Numbered from the stretch's first letter, positions 48,963-58,171 are shown. The stretch: 58,244 bases of DNA from Gordonia sputi NBRC 100414 (GCF_000248055.1 NZ_BAFC01000140.1:1-58244), one strand, 5' to 3'. Program-made: numbers and translations. The notes: a model not told the origin generated them from the sequence alone.

Positions 48963-50066
48963 TCAGATCGCCTGCGGCGCGCGGGCTTCGGCAGCGCGCA
49001 CCAGCGGCGCCACTCCCTCCGCGAACCAGTACGCCTCCTCGATGTGCGGCTGACCGGACAGGATGAAATGGTCGACGCCGAGCGCGCGGTACTGACCGAT
49101 GAGGTCGGCCACCTCGGCGTGGCTGCCCACAAAAGCGGTGCCGGCACCGGGCCGCACCAGTCCGTAACCCGCCCACAAACCGGGGTATACCTCGAGATTC
49201 GCGAGGTCGGCGTTCAACGACAGTTGTCGACGCTGACCCTCCGACTCGGACTGCAGAAGCCGTTCTCGCGCAAGGGCAATCACGTTCGGGTCCATGCGGT
49301 CGACCAGCTTGCGGGCTTCCGCCCACGCCTCTTCGCGCGTGTCGCGGGTGATCACATGCGCACGGATGCCGAATGAGAGTGTCCGGCCGTACTTCGCGGC
49401 CCGGGCACGCACGTCGTCGATCAGTGCGGCTACCTTGTCCGGCGGTTCCCTCCACGTGAGGTACGTGTCGACGTGTGCGGCAGCAACCTCCCGCGCGGCG
49501 TCGCTTGCGCCACCGAAGAACACGGCAGGCGCTGGTTGCGGGGGCCGTGCCACGGTGGCCCCGGTGACGTCCAAATACTCGCCGACGAAGTCGTACGGTG
49601 TGCCCGACCACGCCCCGCGCACAATCTGTAGGAACTCCGCGGTACGGGCGTACCGTTCCTCCTTGCTGAGGCGATCACCGAAGCGCTCCTGCTCTTCCCT
49701 GTCGCCGCCGGTCACGATGTTCAATGCCAATCGCCCACCGGACAGTTCGGCAAACGTCGCGGCCTGCTGGGCGGCCAACGTCGGCGTGATCAATCCCGGC
49801 CGGAACGCGACGAGGAACTTCAGCCGAGTGGTCTCCTGAATGAGCGCCGCGGTGGTCACCCACGCATCCAGACACCAGGTTCCGGTCGGGGTGAGCACCG
49901 ACTCGAATCCCAACTTCTCGGCGGTCTTGGCGACGAGAGTCAGGTACTCGAGATCGGGGGCACGGTGTGCCGACGCGGTGCCGAGGACACCGGACGACTG
50001 CAGCGCACCGAACACCTCTCGACCGTCGCCCGACGTCGGCAGAAACCAGTGGAATGACGCACTCAT
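48963..50066 (-). CDS. ssuD: alkanesulfonate monooxygenase
   Basis: A 367-residue LLM-class flavin monooxygenase that uses FMNH2 and oxygen to release sulfite from alkanesulfonates. Family features are FHWFLPTSGDGR at the start, LVAFRPGLITPTLAAQQAATFAELSGGRLALNIVTGG, and GTPYDFVGEYLDVTGA. It ends the ssuABCD operon: its ATG 50066 overlaps the ssuB stop (ATGA). A partner FMN reductase (ssuE) is not in the window. Confidence 0.93.
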   Translation of the reverse strand: MSASFHWFLPTSGDGREVFGALQSSGVLGTASAHRAPDLEYLTLVAKTAEKLGFESVLTPTGTWCLDAWVTTAALIQETTRLKFLVAFRPGLITPTLAAQQAATFAELSGGRLALNIVTGGDREEQERFGDRLSKEERYARTAEFLQIVRGAWSGTPYDFVGEYLDVTGATVARPPQPAPAVFFGGASDAAREVAAAHVDTYLTWREPPDKVAALIDDVRARAAKYGRTLSFGIRAHVITRDTREEAWAEARKLVDRMDPNVIALARERLLQSESEGQRRQLSLNADLANLEVYPGLWAGYGLVRPGAGTAFVGSHAEVADLIGQYRALGVDHFILSGQPHIEEAYWFAEGVAPLVRAAEARAPQAI

Positions 50067-50803
50067 CGGGCAGGCTCCTCAACAGCTGTCGCATTGGTGT
50101 CTCGGCTTCCGACGCCGAGGTGGCCGAGCACTCGTTCACGCAGTTCGACGACGCGCTGATCATCCCGATGGCGGGGACGCTCGACGTCGACCGCGACGTC
50201 GTACGCGATGGCGCCGTCCTCGAGGACGAGCACTCGGTCGGCAAGCACCACGGCCTCCTCGACGTCGTGAGTGACGAGCAGCGCGGCGAATCCGTGTGTG
50301 CTCCACAGCCTTGTGAGCAGTGTGTGCGCTTCGATCCGGGTGAGCGCATCGAGTGCACCGAATGGTTCGTCGAGCAGTAGTACTTCTGGATTGCGCACCA
50401 ATGCGCGAGCAAGCGACGCACGCTGGGCTTCTCCACCGGAGAGCGTCAGCGGCCAGGCGTCGACGCGATGCGATAGTCCGACCTCGTCGAGCGCCGTCAC
50501 CGCCCGCGCTGCGGCATTGCCGCCGGAGAGGTTGAGCGACACGTTCTTTCGGACGCTGCGCCACGGCAGCAGCCTCGGCTCCTGGAATGCCACCGCGCGC
50601 GATCCGTCGACCTCGAGTCGGCCACCGTGCTGGTCGTCGAGCCCGGCGATGATCCGCAGCAACGTCGACTTGCCCGAGCCCGACCTGCCGACGAGTGCCA
50701 CGATCTCGCCGCTGTGCAGTGTCAGATCGATGCCGTGCAGCACCTCGACGTTGCCGAAGGAACGTGTGATCCCCTGTGCACGAACAACTGTCTCGCCGCT
50801 CAT
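50063..50803 (-). CDS. ssuB: sulfonate ABC transporter, ATP-binding protein
   Basis: A 246-residue ABC ATPase with Walker A GRSGSGKST, Q-loop AFQEPRLLPW, signature LSGGEAQRASLARAL, Walker B VLLLDEPFGALD and H-loop THDVEEAV. It powers uptake through SsuC. ATG 50803 overlaps the ssuC stop (ATGA) and has GGAGGGTGAG upstream; longer readings would run into ssuC. Confidence 0.94.
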   Translation of the reverse strand: MSGETVVRAQGITRSFGNVEVLHGIDLTLHSGEIVALVGRSGSGKSTLLRIIAGLDDQHGGRLEVDGSRAVAFQEPRLLPWRSVRKNVSLNLSGGNAAARAVTALDEVGLSHRVDAWPLTLSGGEAQRASLARALVRNPEVLLLDEPFGALDALTRIEAHTLLTRLWSTHGFAALLVTHDVEEAVVLADRVLVLEDGAIAYDVAVDVERPRHRDDQRVVELRERVLGHLGVGSRDTNATAVEEPAR

Positions 50804-51642
50804 CGACTCACCCTCCATCGGAGCAGCCATGCCTCGAGGCCGCGGACAATCGAATCACTGAACAGACCCAGCAATGCGTAGATCACCAGTCCGAGGACGA
50901 TGATGTCGTTGCGGAAGTAGGTGCGCGCATTCATGACCAGGTAGCCGAGCCCGGCGTCGGCGTTGATCTGCTCCGCAACGATCAGCGACAGCCACGCGAC
51001 ACCGAGGGACAGACGAAACCCGGTGAGGGCGCTGGGCGTCGCTCCGGGAAGAATCACGGTGCGTGCCAATCCGATTCGCCCGAGACCCACCGAGCGACCC
51101 GCCTCGATCAGTTTCGCATCGACGCCGTGGATACCCGACACCAGATTGAGGTACAGCGGGAACAGTACGCCGAGCGCCACCATGTAGACCTTGGGCTCCT
51201 CGCCGATACCGAACCACACGACGAACAACGGGATCAGCCCGAGGAACGGCACAGTGCGGAGCATCTGCAGTGGCGGGTCGATGGCCAGATCCGCGATCCG
51301 GAAGAAGCCGACGAGCAGACCGAGCGCGACTGCCAACACCACGCCGAGCGCCAGGCCGATGCCGACACGCTGCAGCGAAACACCCAGCGCCGCTTGCAGT
51401 TCGCCTGTGCCCCACAGTTCACGCGCCGCCGCCCACACCTGTGTCGGCGGAGACAGCTTGCTGGCCGGAATGACACCGTTGGTCGATAGCACCTGCCAGG
51501 CGATCAGCAGGACGAGCGGTGAGATGAGGCGCAGCCACGGACCGACCGACAGGCGCGTGCGCCGTCGGGTCGACGCGCGACGACTGCCTGCGTCGGCGTC
51601 ACCCCGGATCGCGGTGGCCGAGCCCGCGACTGCCCCCGTCAT
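50800..51642 (-). CDS. ssuC: sulfonate ABC transporter, permease
   Basis: A 280-residue inner-membrane protein with about six helices (LISPLVLLIAWQVLS, VGIGLALGVVLAVALGLLVGFF, PLFVVWFGIGEEPKVYMVALGVLFPLYL) and the ATPase-contact loop EAGRSVGLGRIGLARTVILPGATPSALTGFRLSLG with the EAA-type pattern. A basic 30-residue N-terminus precedes helix 1. The ATG at 51642 overlaps the ssuA stop. Confidence 0.94.
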   Translation of the reverse strand: MTGAVAGSATAIRGDADAGSRRASTRRRTRLSVGPWLRLISPLVLLIAWQVLSTNGVIPASKLSPPTQVWAAARELWGTGELQAALGVSLQRVGIGLALGVVLAVALGLLVGFFRIADLAIDPPLQMLRTVPFLGLIPLFVVWFGIGEEPKVYMVALGVLFPLYLNLVSGIHGVDAKLIEAGRSVGLGRIGLARTVILPGATPSALTGFRLSLGVAWLSLIVAEQINADAGLGYLVMNARTYFRNDIIVLGLVIYALLGLFSDSIVRGLEAWLLRWRVSR

Positions 51643-52640
51643 CAGTTCGTGCCCGCGAGTGCGCCGTTGAACTGGTTGTCGAAGTAGTCGGCGGCCTTGG
51701 GCTTGTTGGGGATCACCTTGGCGTTGGCGAACAGGTCGATGAGATGCTGATGCTTGGCGATCTGCTCATCACCGATCGGGACCAGAGAACCGGACGACGT
51801 CGAGAACGTCGCTCGTGCAACGGGTTCGGGGAGCTTGGTGAGTTTGCTGTAGATCGGAATCCACTGGTCCTCATGGGTCACCGACCACTTGTTCGCTCGC
51901 GCGAGACGGCCGACGAGATCGCTGATCGCCTTCTGCTTCGCCAAGTCGCCGAGCGACGCCGAGGAGGCGAGGTAGTACGCCTGCTGGGTCACCAAGCCTT
52001 CGCCGTCGGAGACGACCTTGGCGCCGTGCTGCGAGATCGCCACTTGCGCAAACGGATTCCAGACCGCCCAGGCGTCGACCTGGCCGTTGGTAAAGGCCGA
52101 GAGGCCCTCGGTGGGCGTGAGGTAGGTCTGCTGGATGTCACTGGGCTTGAGGCCCGCCTTGTCGAGGAGCGCGAGCACGAGTCCGTTGGAGCTCGATCCC
52201 TTGGTGAAAGCGACCTTCTTGCCTTTGAGGTCGGCGATCGACGTCACCGACGAGCCGCTCGGAGCCAACAGGAAGTCGCCGGGCTTCTCGCGTGACTGGA
52301 CCGCCACGATCTTCAGGGGCGCACCGCTGGCCTGCGCGAAAACCGGTGGCACATCGCCGGTTCCACCGATGTCGACCTTGCCGGCCGCTGCGGCTTCGAG
52401 CAGTGGCGGACCCGACTCGAACGAAGCCCAGTCGATGTCGTAGGGCAGGTCTTTCAGCTCACCGGATGCTTCGAGGAGCGACTGGGTCTGCTTGACCTGA
52501 TCGCCGACGGTGAGGGTGATGCGTTGCGCCGATGCCGACTGGCCGCCGCTACCCGAATCATCGGACGAGCATGCGCTCACAGACAGCGACAGCGCAGCCA
52601 CGAGCCCGACGGCCAATGCGCCCCAACGTTTCCTCGACAC
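51642..52640 (-). CDS. ssuA: sulfonate ABC transporter, substrate-binding lipoprotein
   Basis: A 332-residue lipoprotein (VALSLSVSACSS lipobox, Cys near 24) with the SsuA/NitT-TauT type binding fold: ITLTVGDQVKQTQSLLEASGEL, IDWASFESGPPLLEAAAAGKVDIGGTGDVPPVFA and LKGKKVAFTKGSSSN. It captures sulfonates outside the membrane for SsuBC. GTG 52640 is preceded by GGAAAGGAAG. It is the first gene of the ssu operon. The 194 bp upstream, to 52834, must hold the promoter; I see no clear operator there. Confidence 0.92.
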   Translation of the reverse strand: MSRKRWGALAVGLVAALSLSVSACSSDDSGSGGQSASAQRITLTVGDQVKQTQSLLEASGELKDLPYDIDWASFESGPPLLEAAAAGKVDIGGTGDVPPVFAQASGAPLKIVAVQSREKPGDFLLAPSGSSVTSIADLKGKKVAFTKGSSSNGLVLALLDKAGLKPSDIQQTYLTPTEGLSAFTNGQVDAWAVWNPFAQVAISQHGAKVVSDGEGLVTQQAYYLASSASLGDLAKQKAISDLVGRLARANKWSVTHEDQWIPIYSKLTKLPEPVARATFSTSSGSLVPIGDEQIAKHQHLIDLFANAKVIPNKPKAADYFDNQFNGALAGTN

Positions 52641-52834
52641 GGTACTTCCTTTCCAGACCACCCCCGCGGGTGTCGATGTTGGGAAGAATTGTCGGCGCCG
52701 ACGTGGCGATCACACCAATCGCCGCCACCGCCGCACTCCGCTGGCGAACGTATCGGCCCAGCTCAACTGCGCCGCAAATACTTCCACTCACCGGGACTGA
52801 AATGCACGCGTCGATCAGCGCAGCTCGACGCCGA

Positions 52835-53719
52835 TCACAGCTCCCGATAGTCGCGGACCGACATTCGGTGCCCCCGACGCGGCGCCCAGGTGCCGTGGAG
52901 TTCGGCCATGCGCACGATTCGATAGCGTTGGCCCGCATAGGGTTCCAGCAGCTCCAGCATCCCGGCGTCGTCGACCTTCTCCCCGATCAGCGTATGGCCG
53001 ATGAGAGCCGGGATGTGGTAGTCGCCGACCGGGACGACGTCGGTGTCGCCGACGGCTCGCGCTCGGGTTTCCGCGACAGTCCACGGGCCGACTCCGCGGA
53101 GCACCTCCAGCTTGTCGTGGTGACGTTCGACGTCCAGTGCCGTCGCACCTCTGATGGTGCGCATCCGCACGGGCTCTGCACCACTGCGATGCCACTCCCA
53201 CACCGGAATCCGCGCCCAGTCGGCCCGCGGGGGTGGCACGCGCATGTCGCGCGGAACCGGTCCCGGAGCGGGTTCGCCGAACCGCCTGAGTATGTGCCGC
53301 CACGCCCGCCACGCCTCGGTCCCGACGACCTTCTGCTCGAGGATCGCCGGCGCTAGCGCCTCCCACACGCGGCCGCTGCTGCCGATACGCAATCCGGTCG
53401 ACGCCGCGACCAATCGAGCGACGGCAGCGTCTTTCGGCACCAGTGCGGCCGGGTCGTCTGAGGCGCCGAGCATGTCCGGCATCTGCTCGAGTAGCCACGC
53501 GGCGCCGGGACCCCAGGCACGCCCGCGGATCGTCGAACCGTCGGTGGCGACGGCCAGCGTGCCCGGTCCGTCCGGAGTGTGTACCGCGCGCCAGATGGAA
53601 CCGTCGGCTCCGTATCGGAAAGCCGGGTCGCCGCTGCCACGCCGGTGCAGCCCGAGCGTCGCGCGGATGTCGACCGGCTCCAGCGGTGTCCACGAACGTG
53701 TGGCCTCACCCCTGCTCAT
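52835..53719 (-). CDS. DNA-3-methyladenine glycosylase-like HhH-GPD protein
   Basis: A 294-residue protein with a helix-hairpin-helix glycosylase domain: EALAPAILEQKVVGTEAWRAWRHIL, the hairpin LRGVGPWTVAETRARAVGD, and the catalytic Asp in VVPVGDYHIPALIG. The N-terminal part is the AlkA-like beta domain. It excises alkylated purines in base-excision repair, by family. GGAGAAGG precedes ATG 53719. It diverges from the universal stress gene. Confidence 0.88.
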   Translation of the reverse strand: MSRGEATRSWTPLEPVDIRATLGLHRRGSGDPAFRYGADGSIWRAVHTPDGPGTLAVATDGSTIRGRAWGPGAAWLLEQMPDMLGASDDPAALVPKDAAVARLVAASTGLRIGSSGRVWEALAPAILEQKVVGTEAWRAWRHILRRFGEPAPGPVPRDMRVPPPRADWARIPVWEWHRSGAEPVRMRTIRGATALDVERHHDKLEVLRGVGPWTVAETRARAVGDTDVVPVGDYHIPALIGHTLIGEKVDDAGMLELLEPYAGQRYRIVRMAELHGTWAPRRGHRMSVRDYREL

Positions 53720-53868
53720 CACCTTCTCCTCGCCTACGCCTCCTCGACTGTAGTCGTCGTGTCCGACATCGCTCGGGTAGCACACTGCTCGCATCGGGGG
53801 CGTGCGACCCGATTCGGATGGGACGTAAGCCTCACGATCGACGTCGCTGGCCAGCGCACACTCGGATC

Positions 53869-54723
53869 ATGAGGTACTCGGAACCCATCACAGTCGGCAT
53901 CGACGGTTCGTCGAACGCATTGGCAGCGGCGCGCTGGGCAGCGCACACAGCATCTATCCATCAGACGACCCTCGACATCGTGTTCGCAGTCGAGGCGGCA
54001 TCACCCCCACTGATCGAATACGCCGTACCCGAGACATTCTTCGACGCTGCACGTCTGGGCGCCAAGGCCGCGCTCAATGCTGCGACGGAGGTCGCCCTCG
54101 AAGAGGACCCCGATCTCGCGCCGCGCACACACATCGTCACCGGTTCGCCGCGTGGCGAGTTGCTCGCGCGCTCGCGGGCGTCGTCGATCATCGCTGTCGG
54201 CGCGTCCGGAACCGGCCGTCTCACAGCGGCTTTCATCGGGTCCACCGCATCGGCGCTGACATCGCACTCGGTATGCCCCCTCGCGGTGATCCGCGAGAAC
54301 AACGACGACGTCGGACCCAACGGTCGGGTCACCGTCGGCGTCGACGGTTCTCCCGAATCACTGGAGGCACTCGATTGGGCAGCGCACGAGGCCACCGATC
54401 GAGCTGCTGAACTTGTCGTACTCTCGGCTTGGGACGCAACGGGTTTCGACCACACGCGCCAAGCGTTCACCACAGCGGCACACCAGATCGAGGGCACACT
54501 CGCCGTACCTGTCGAAGCGATCAAACGACGCCTACCCCGCTTGCGCGTGACCACGCAGATCGTCGACGACGCTCCGGTTGCCGCACTCACGAAGGCGTCG
54601 GCCGACTCGGACGTCGTCGTCGTCGGCAGTCGGGGGCGCGGCGGATTCACCGGGCTTCTACTGGGGTCGACGAGCCAACGGGTTCTGCATTCGGCCCAGT
54701 GCCCGCTGATCATCGTGCCGTGA
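53869..54723 (+). CDS. tandem universal stress protein
   Basis: A 284-residue protein made of two USP domains. Each begins with the ATP-binding strand (TVGIDGSSNALAAARWAA; TVGVDGSPESLEALDWAA) and ends with the phosphate-binding motif: VGASGTGRLTAAFIGSTASALTSHSVCPLAVI and VGSRGRGGFTGLLLGSTSQRVLHSAQCPLIIVP. The second has the full G-x2-G-x9-G-S/T pattern and probably binds ATP. ATG 53869. It ends before a strong terminator. Confidence 0.93.
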   Translation: MRYSEPITVGIDGSSNALAAARWAAHTASIHQTTLDIVFAVEAASPPLIEYAVPETFFDAARLGAKAALNAATEVALEEDPDLAPRTHIVTGSPRGELLARSRASSIIAVGASGTGRLTAAFIGSTASALTSHSVCPLAVIRENNDDVGPNGRVTVGVDGSPESLEALDWAAHEATDRAAELVVLSAWDATGFDHTRQAFTTAAHQIEGTLAVPVEAIKRRLPRLRVTTQIVDDAPVAALTKASADSDVVVVGSRGRGGFTGLLLGSTSQRVLHSAQCPLIIVP

Positions 54724-54763
54724 TCTCAGTGCCGTGATTCCCCTACTCTGAAGCCTCGTCGCC

Positions 54764-54817
54764 GAATACACGCGAGCCGGGACCGACATCGTCGTCGGTC
54801 CCGGCTCGCGTGTATTC
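54764..54817. terminator. 24-bp-arm bidirectional terminator
   Basis: Perfect 24-bp arms (54764-54787 and 54794-54817, beginning GAATACACGCGAGCCGGG) enclose a 6-nt loop. It lies between the convergent stress protein and lpd genes and ends in AT-rich GTATTC, so it can stop transcripts from both sides. Confidence 0.88.
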
Positions 54818-54836
54818 CGTTGTGCTGCAGACTCTT

Positions 54837-54870
54837 CTACAGGTTGATCATGTGCCCGATCGCGCCATGG
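54837..54870 (-). pseudogene. remnant of a second lpd 3' end
   Basis: This stretch repeats the last codons of lpd: on the minus strand it reads HGAIGHMINL followed by TAG. It matches the true lpd end (54892-54925) at 29 of 31 bp, with one silent change per half and a different stop codon. Only 21 bp separate it from the lpd stop. It is the relic of an lpd duplication or of replacement of an older lpd by a related copy. Confidence 0.85.
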
Positions 54871-54891
54871 CAACACGACGCAACGCGCGGC

Positions 54892-56277
54892 TCACAGATT
54901 GATCATGTGCCCGATCGCGCCGTGGAACGTTTCTTGCATTGCTTCGCTCATGGTCGGGTGGGTGTGGACGTTGCGCGCCAGTTCCTTGGCGGTCAGGTCC
55001 CACTTCTGCGCGAGCGTGAGTTCGGGCAGCATCTCGGAGACGTTGTCGCCCACGAGGTGTGCGCCGAGGAGCTCGTCGGTGTCGGCGTTGGTGAGGAGCT
55101 TGACGAAGCCTGCGGTCTCGCCCATGCCGCGCGCCTTGCCGTTCGCGCTGAACGGGAACGTGGTGGCCTTGACGTTGAAGCCGGCGTCCTTGGCCTGCTG
55201 CTCGGTCAGTCCGAACGAGGCGACCTGCGGCTGGCAGAACGTCGCGCGAGGCATGAACCGGTAGTCGCCGAGTGTCATGGTCTCGGCGCCCGCGATGGTC
55301 TCCGCTGCGACGACGCCCTGTGCCTCGGCGACGTGTGCGAGCTGGAGCTTCGCGGTGACGTCGCCGATCGCGTAGATGCCGTCGACGTTGGTGCGCATGA
55401 AGTCGTCGATCGCGATGGCGCCGCGTTCGGTGAGCTCGACGCCGGTGTTCTCGAGGCCGAAGCCCTCGACGCGGGGAGCGAAGCCGACCGACATGAGCAC
55501 GCGGTCGACGGTGACCTCTCCGTCGTTGCCCTTGGCGTCCTTGTAGGTGACGGTGACGTCGTTGCCGTTGTCGGTGACGGTCTGGACTCCGGTGGAGGTG
55601 AGGACCTTCACGCCGAGCTTCTTGTACTGCTTGGCGATCTCCTTGGAGACGTCGATGTCTTCATTGGGGAGCACGCGGTCGAGGAACTCGATGATTGTCA
55701 CGTCGACGCCGTAGTTGGCGAGCACGTAGCCGAACTCCATGCCGATCGCGCCCGCGCCGACGATGACGATCGAACCGGGCAGATCGCGGGTGAGGATCTG
55801 GGTCTCGTAGGTGACGACGTTGTCGGAGAGCTCGACGCCCGGCAGGAGCTTGACCACCGAGCCTGTGTCGATGATGACGTTGTCGAAGGTGATCTCGCGG
55901 TCGCCGACCTTGATGGTCTTGGCGTCGACAAAGGTGCCGTAGCCCTCGATCTCGGTGATCTTGTTCTTCTTGTTCAGGTAGTGCACGCCCTTGGCGCTCG
56001 CGTCGGCGACGCTACGACTGCGGTCGAATGCCGAGCCGTAGTCGAAGGTCACATCCCCGGACATCCCGAACGTCTTCGACTCATGGTTGAAGATGTGGGC
56101 GAGTTCGGCGTTGCGCAGCAACGCCTTGGACGGAATACATCCAACGTTCAGACAGACACCGCCCCAATACTTCTCTTCGATGATGGCGGTGTTCATGCCC
56201 AACTGGGCGGACCGGATCGCGGCCACGTACCCACCTGGACCTGCTCCCAGGACAACTGTTTCAAAGTGATCAGCCAC
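54892..56277 (-). CDS. lpd: dihydrolipoyl dehydrogenase (E3)
   Basis: This 461-residue FAD enzyme reoxidises lipoamide in 2-oxoacid dehydrogenase complexes. It shows the FAD motif VVLGAGPGGYVAAIRSAQ, the redox pair in GGVCLNVGCIPSK (about 40-45), the NAD motif VIVGAGAIGMEFGYVLANYG, the second FAD site YAIGDVTAKLQLAHVA, and the His-Glu pair HTHPTMSEAMQE. It matches Rv0462 (lpdC), which in M. tuberculosis also serves peroxynitrite defence. GTG 56277 is the family start, with TAGGCT as a possible -10 just upstream. A relic of a second 3' end lies after it. Confidence 0.96.
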   Translation of the reverse strand: MADHFETVVLGAGPGGYVAAIRSAQLGMNTAIIEEKYWGGVCLNVGCIPSKALLRNAELAHIFNHESKTFGMSGDVTFDYGSAFDRSRSVADASAKGVHYLNKKNKITEIEGYGTFVDAKTIKVGDREITFDNVIIDTGSVVKLLPGVELSDNVVTYETQILTRDLPGSIVIVGAGAIGMEFGYVLANYGVDVTIIEFLDRVLPNEDIDVSKEIAKQYKKLGVKVLTSTGVQTVTDNGNDVTVTYKDAKGNDGEVTVDRVLMSVGFAPRVEGFGLENTGVELTERGAIAIDDFMRTNVDGIYAIGDVTAKLQLAHVAEAQGVVAAETIAGAETMTLGDYRFMPRATFCQPQVASFGLTEQQAKDAGFNVKATTFPFSANGKARGMGETAGFVKLLTNADTDELLGAHLVGDNVSEMLPELTLAQKWDLTAKELARNVHTHPTMSEAMQETFHGAIGHMINL

Positions 56278-56368
56278 GACTGTCAGCCTACGACTAGGGC
56301 CAGCCTGCGCGCAGAACGTCCCCCGTACTGGTCCGAATCGACCGTTACCGCGAATCGGCCACCGCAAC

Positions 56369-56387
56369 ATTCAATCACTGATTGAAT
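56369..56387. promoter_or_regulatory. TetR operator upstream of the OYE operon
   Basis: ATTCAATCACTGATTGAAT has perfect 9-bp arms around one C. It ends 6 bp before the ATG of the TetR gene at 56394, so the regulator very likely controls its own operon. Confidence 0.8.
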
Positions 56388-56393
56388 CGCTGC

Positions 56394-56981
56394 ATGAGCG
56401 TGTCCACATCACCCACCCGCGAGCAATTGCTGCAGACGGCCGAGCGCCTCTTCCTCACCGAGGGCTACGACGCCGTCTCCGTGCGCGCCATCTGCGCGGG
56501 CGCGGGAACCAATCCGGCGGCCGTGCACTACCACTTCGGATCGAAGGATCAGCTCGCGACGGCACTGCTCGAGGCGCGCCTCGCACCGCTGTGGGCGGCG
56601 GCACTCGGCTCCGTCGATGTCTCACGCGACTCCGTCTCCGAGCTGGTCGACGTCGTGATCACCCCGTTCGTCGAGATACAGCACGACCCCGCCGGACATC
56701 TGCATCTGCAACTCCTGGCCCGCTTCGTCCACGCACGTCCCGAGGCTCCCTGGCACGGCGCCTGGTTCGATCTCGACCGGTGGGCCGACATGCTGGTCGC
56801 GATGGTCGGCGACCTCGGCCACGACCAGGCTCGACGACGCTGGGCACTCGCCTTCGAGCTGATCCTGTCGCGCTTCTCCGCCGAGCGTCCGCTGTCCGAC
56901 GACGCCGTGACGTCCCTGACCGAGTTCGTGACAGCCGGACTCGGTCAGCGTGCGGCCGAGCGCGCCAAGGACAACTCGTGA
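56394..56981 (+). CDS. TetR-family regulator
   Basis: A 195-residue TetR protein. The helix-turn-helix is VSVRAICAGAGTNPAAVHYHFGSKDQLATALLE (about 27-58), of the CerR/AcrR-like type. The C-terminal domain has no visible metal site. A perfect palindrome lies just before ATG 56394. Its stop overlaps the GTG of the flavin oxidoreductase (GTGA), so it likely responds to a substrate of that enzyme. Confidence 0.93.
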   Translation: MSVSTSPTREQLLQTAERLFLTEGYDAVSVRAICAGAGTNPAAVHYHFGSKDQLATALLEARLAPLWAAALGSVDVSRDSVSELVDVVITPFVEIQHDPAGHLHLQLLARFVHARPEAPWHGAWFDLDRWADMLVAMVGDLGHDQARRRWALAFELILSRFSAERPLSDDAVTSLTEFVTAGLGQRAAERAKDNS

Positions 56982-58171
56982 ACGGCTCGTCGTCGACCCC
57001 CGATCCCTTCGCACCGGCACGGCTGGGGCCGCTGACGCTGCGCAACCGCCTCATCAAATGTGCGACGTTCGAGGGTGCGACGCCCGACGCACTCGTCACC
57101 GACGATCTCGTCGAGTTCCACCGCGAGGTGGCGGCGGGCGGAGTCGCCATGAGCACGGTTGCCTACTGCGCGGTCGGCCCCGAGGGGCGGACCGATCGAC
57201 ATCAGACCTGGATGCGTCCCGAGGCGGCGCCGGGGTTGCGCCGGCTCACCGACGCCATCCACGCCGAAGGCGCCCTTGCCGCTGCCCAGCTCGGCCACGC
57301 GGGGCCGGTCGCGAACTCGGCGTCGAATCGCGCGAAAGCCCTTGGTCCGTCGCGCATTCCGGCGCCGATGGGGATGTCGGTGACACGAAAGATCTCGGCT
57401 GACCGCATCGCGGATCTCCGCACATCGTTTCGGCGGGCGGCGCGCATCGCGGTGGATTCAGGTTTCGACGGACTCGAAATCCATTGTGGCCACAACTATC
57501 TCATCAGTTGTTTTCTCTCACCGCTGCTCAACCATCGACGCGACGGATACGGCGGCACACTGGTCAATCGTGCGCGGCTCGCGCGCGAAGTGGTCGAGTC
57601 GGTACGCGACGAGGTCGGCGATTCGGCTGCCGTCTGGGTGAAGCTGAACATGTACGACGGCGTCGGCGGTGTCGGGAGGTGGCGCGGATTCGACGTCGAC
57701 GAGGCGTGCGAGGTCGCGCGACTTCTGGAATCGGACGGCCACCTCGACGCGATCGAGCCGACGGCAGGCAGCTCACTGCTGAACCCGATGTACCTCTTCC
57801 ACGGCGACGCACCGCGTGAGGCTTTCGCCGACGCCTTCCACGGCGCGATGCGGTGGGGGCTGAAGGCCGCGGGCCCCTTCTTTCTCAAGCACTACGACTA
57901 TCACCCCGGCTGCCTGATGCCGCTGGCCCGCAGGCTGCGCGAGAGTGTCGACCTGCCGATCATCCTGCTCGGCGGCATCACCGACCGCGCAACGATGGAC
58001 ACGGCGCTGGGTGAGGGTTTCGACTATCTCGCGATGGGCCGCGCACTGCTGCGCGAACCCGACCTACCGCTGCGGATCGCCGCTGAGCCCGCCGTGCGCT
58101 CGCTGTGCACGCACTGCAACCTGTGCATGCCGACGATCTACTCGCGCACGAGGTGTCCGCTGCGCGAGTAG
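56978..58171 (+). CDS. old-yellow-enzyme family oxidoreductase with Fe-S motif
   Basis: A 397-residue flavin oxidoreductase of the NADH:flavin oxidoreductase/2,4-dienoyl-CoA reductase family. The TIM barrel shows LGPLTLRNRLIKCATFEGA, AQLGHAGP, GLEIHCGHNYLISCFLSPLLNHRRDGYGG and GGITDRATMDTALGEGFDYLAMGRALL. A Cys cluster CTHCNLCMPTIYSRTRC at the end fits a 4Fe-4S site, but the C-terminal FAD/NAD(P) domain of dienoyl-CoA reductases is absent, so electrons must come from another protein or directly from NAD(P)H. GTG 56978 overlaps the TetR stop. Confidence 0.9.
   Translation: MNGSSSTPDPFAPARLGPLTLRNRLIKCATFEGATPDALVTDDLVEFHREVAAGGVAMSTVAYCAVGPEGRTDRHQTWMRPEAAPGLRRLTDAIHAEGALAAAQLGHAGPVANSASNRAKALGPSRIPAPMGMSVTRKISADRIADLRTSFRRAARIAVDSGFDGLEIHCGHNYLISCFLSPLLNHRRDGYGGTLVNRARLAREVVESVRDEVGDSAAVWVKLNMYDGVGGVGRWRGFDVDEACEVARLLESDGHLDAIEPTAGSSLLNPMYLFHGDAPREAFADAFHGAMRWGLKAAGPFFLKHYDYHPGCLMPLARRLRESVDLPIILLGGITDRATMDTALGEGFDYLAMGRALLREPDLPLRIAAEPAVRSLCTHCNLCMPTIYSRTRCPLRE

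Noticed and set aside
54820..56385. 521-codon plus-strand frame opposite lpd
   Set aside because: Antisense shadow of lpd; composition dominated by Val, Asp and Gly from reversed codons.
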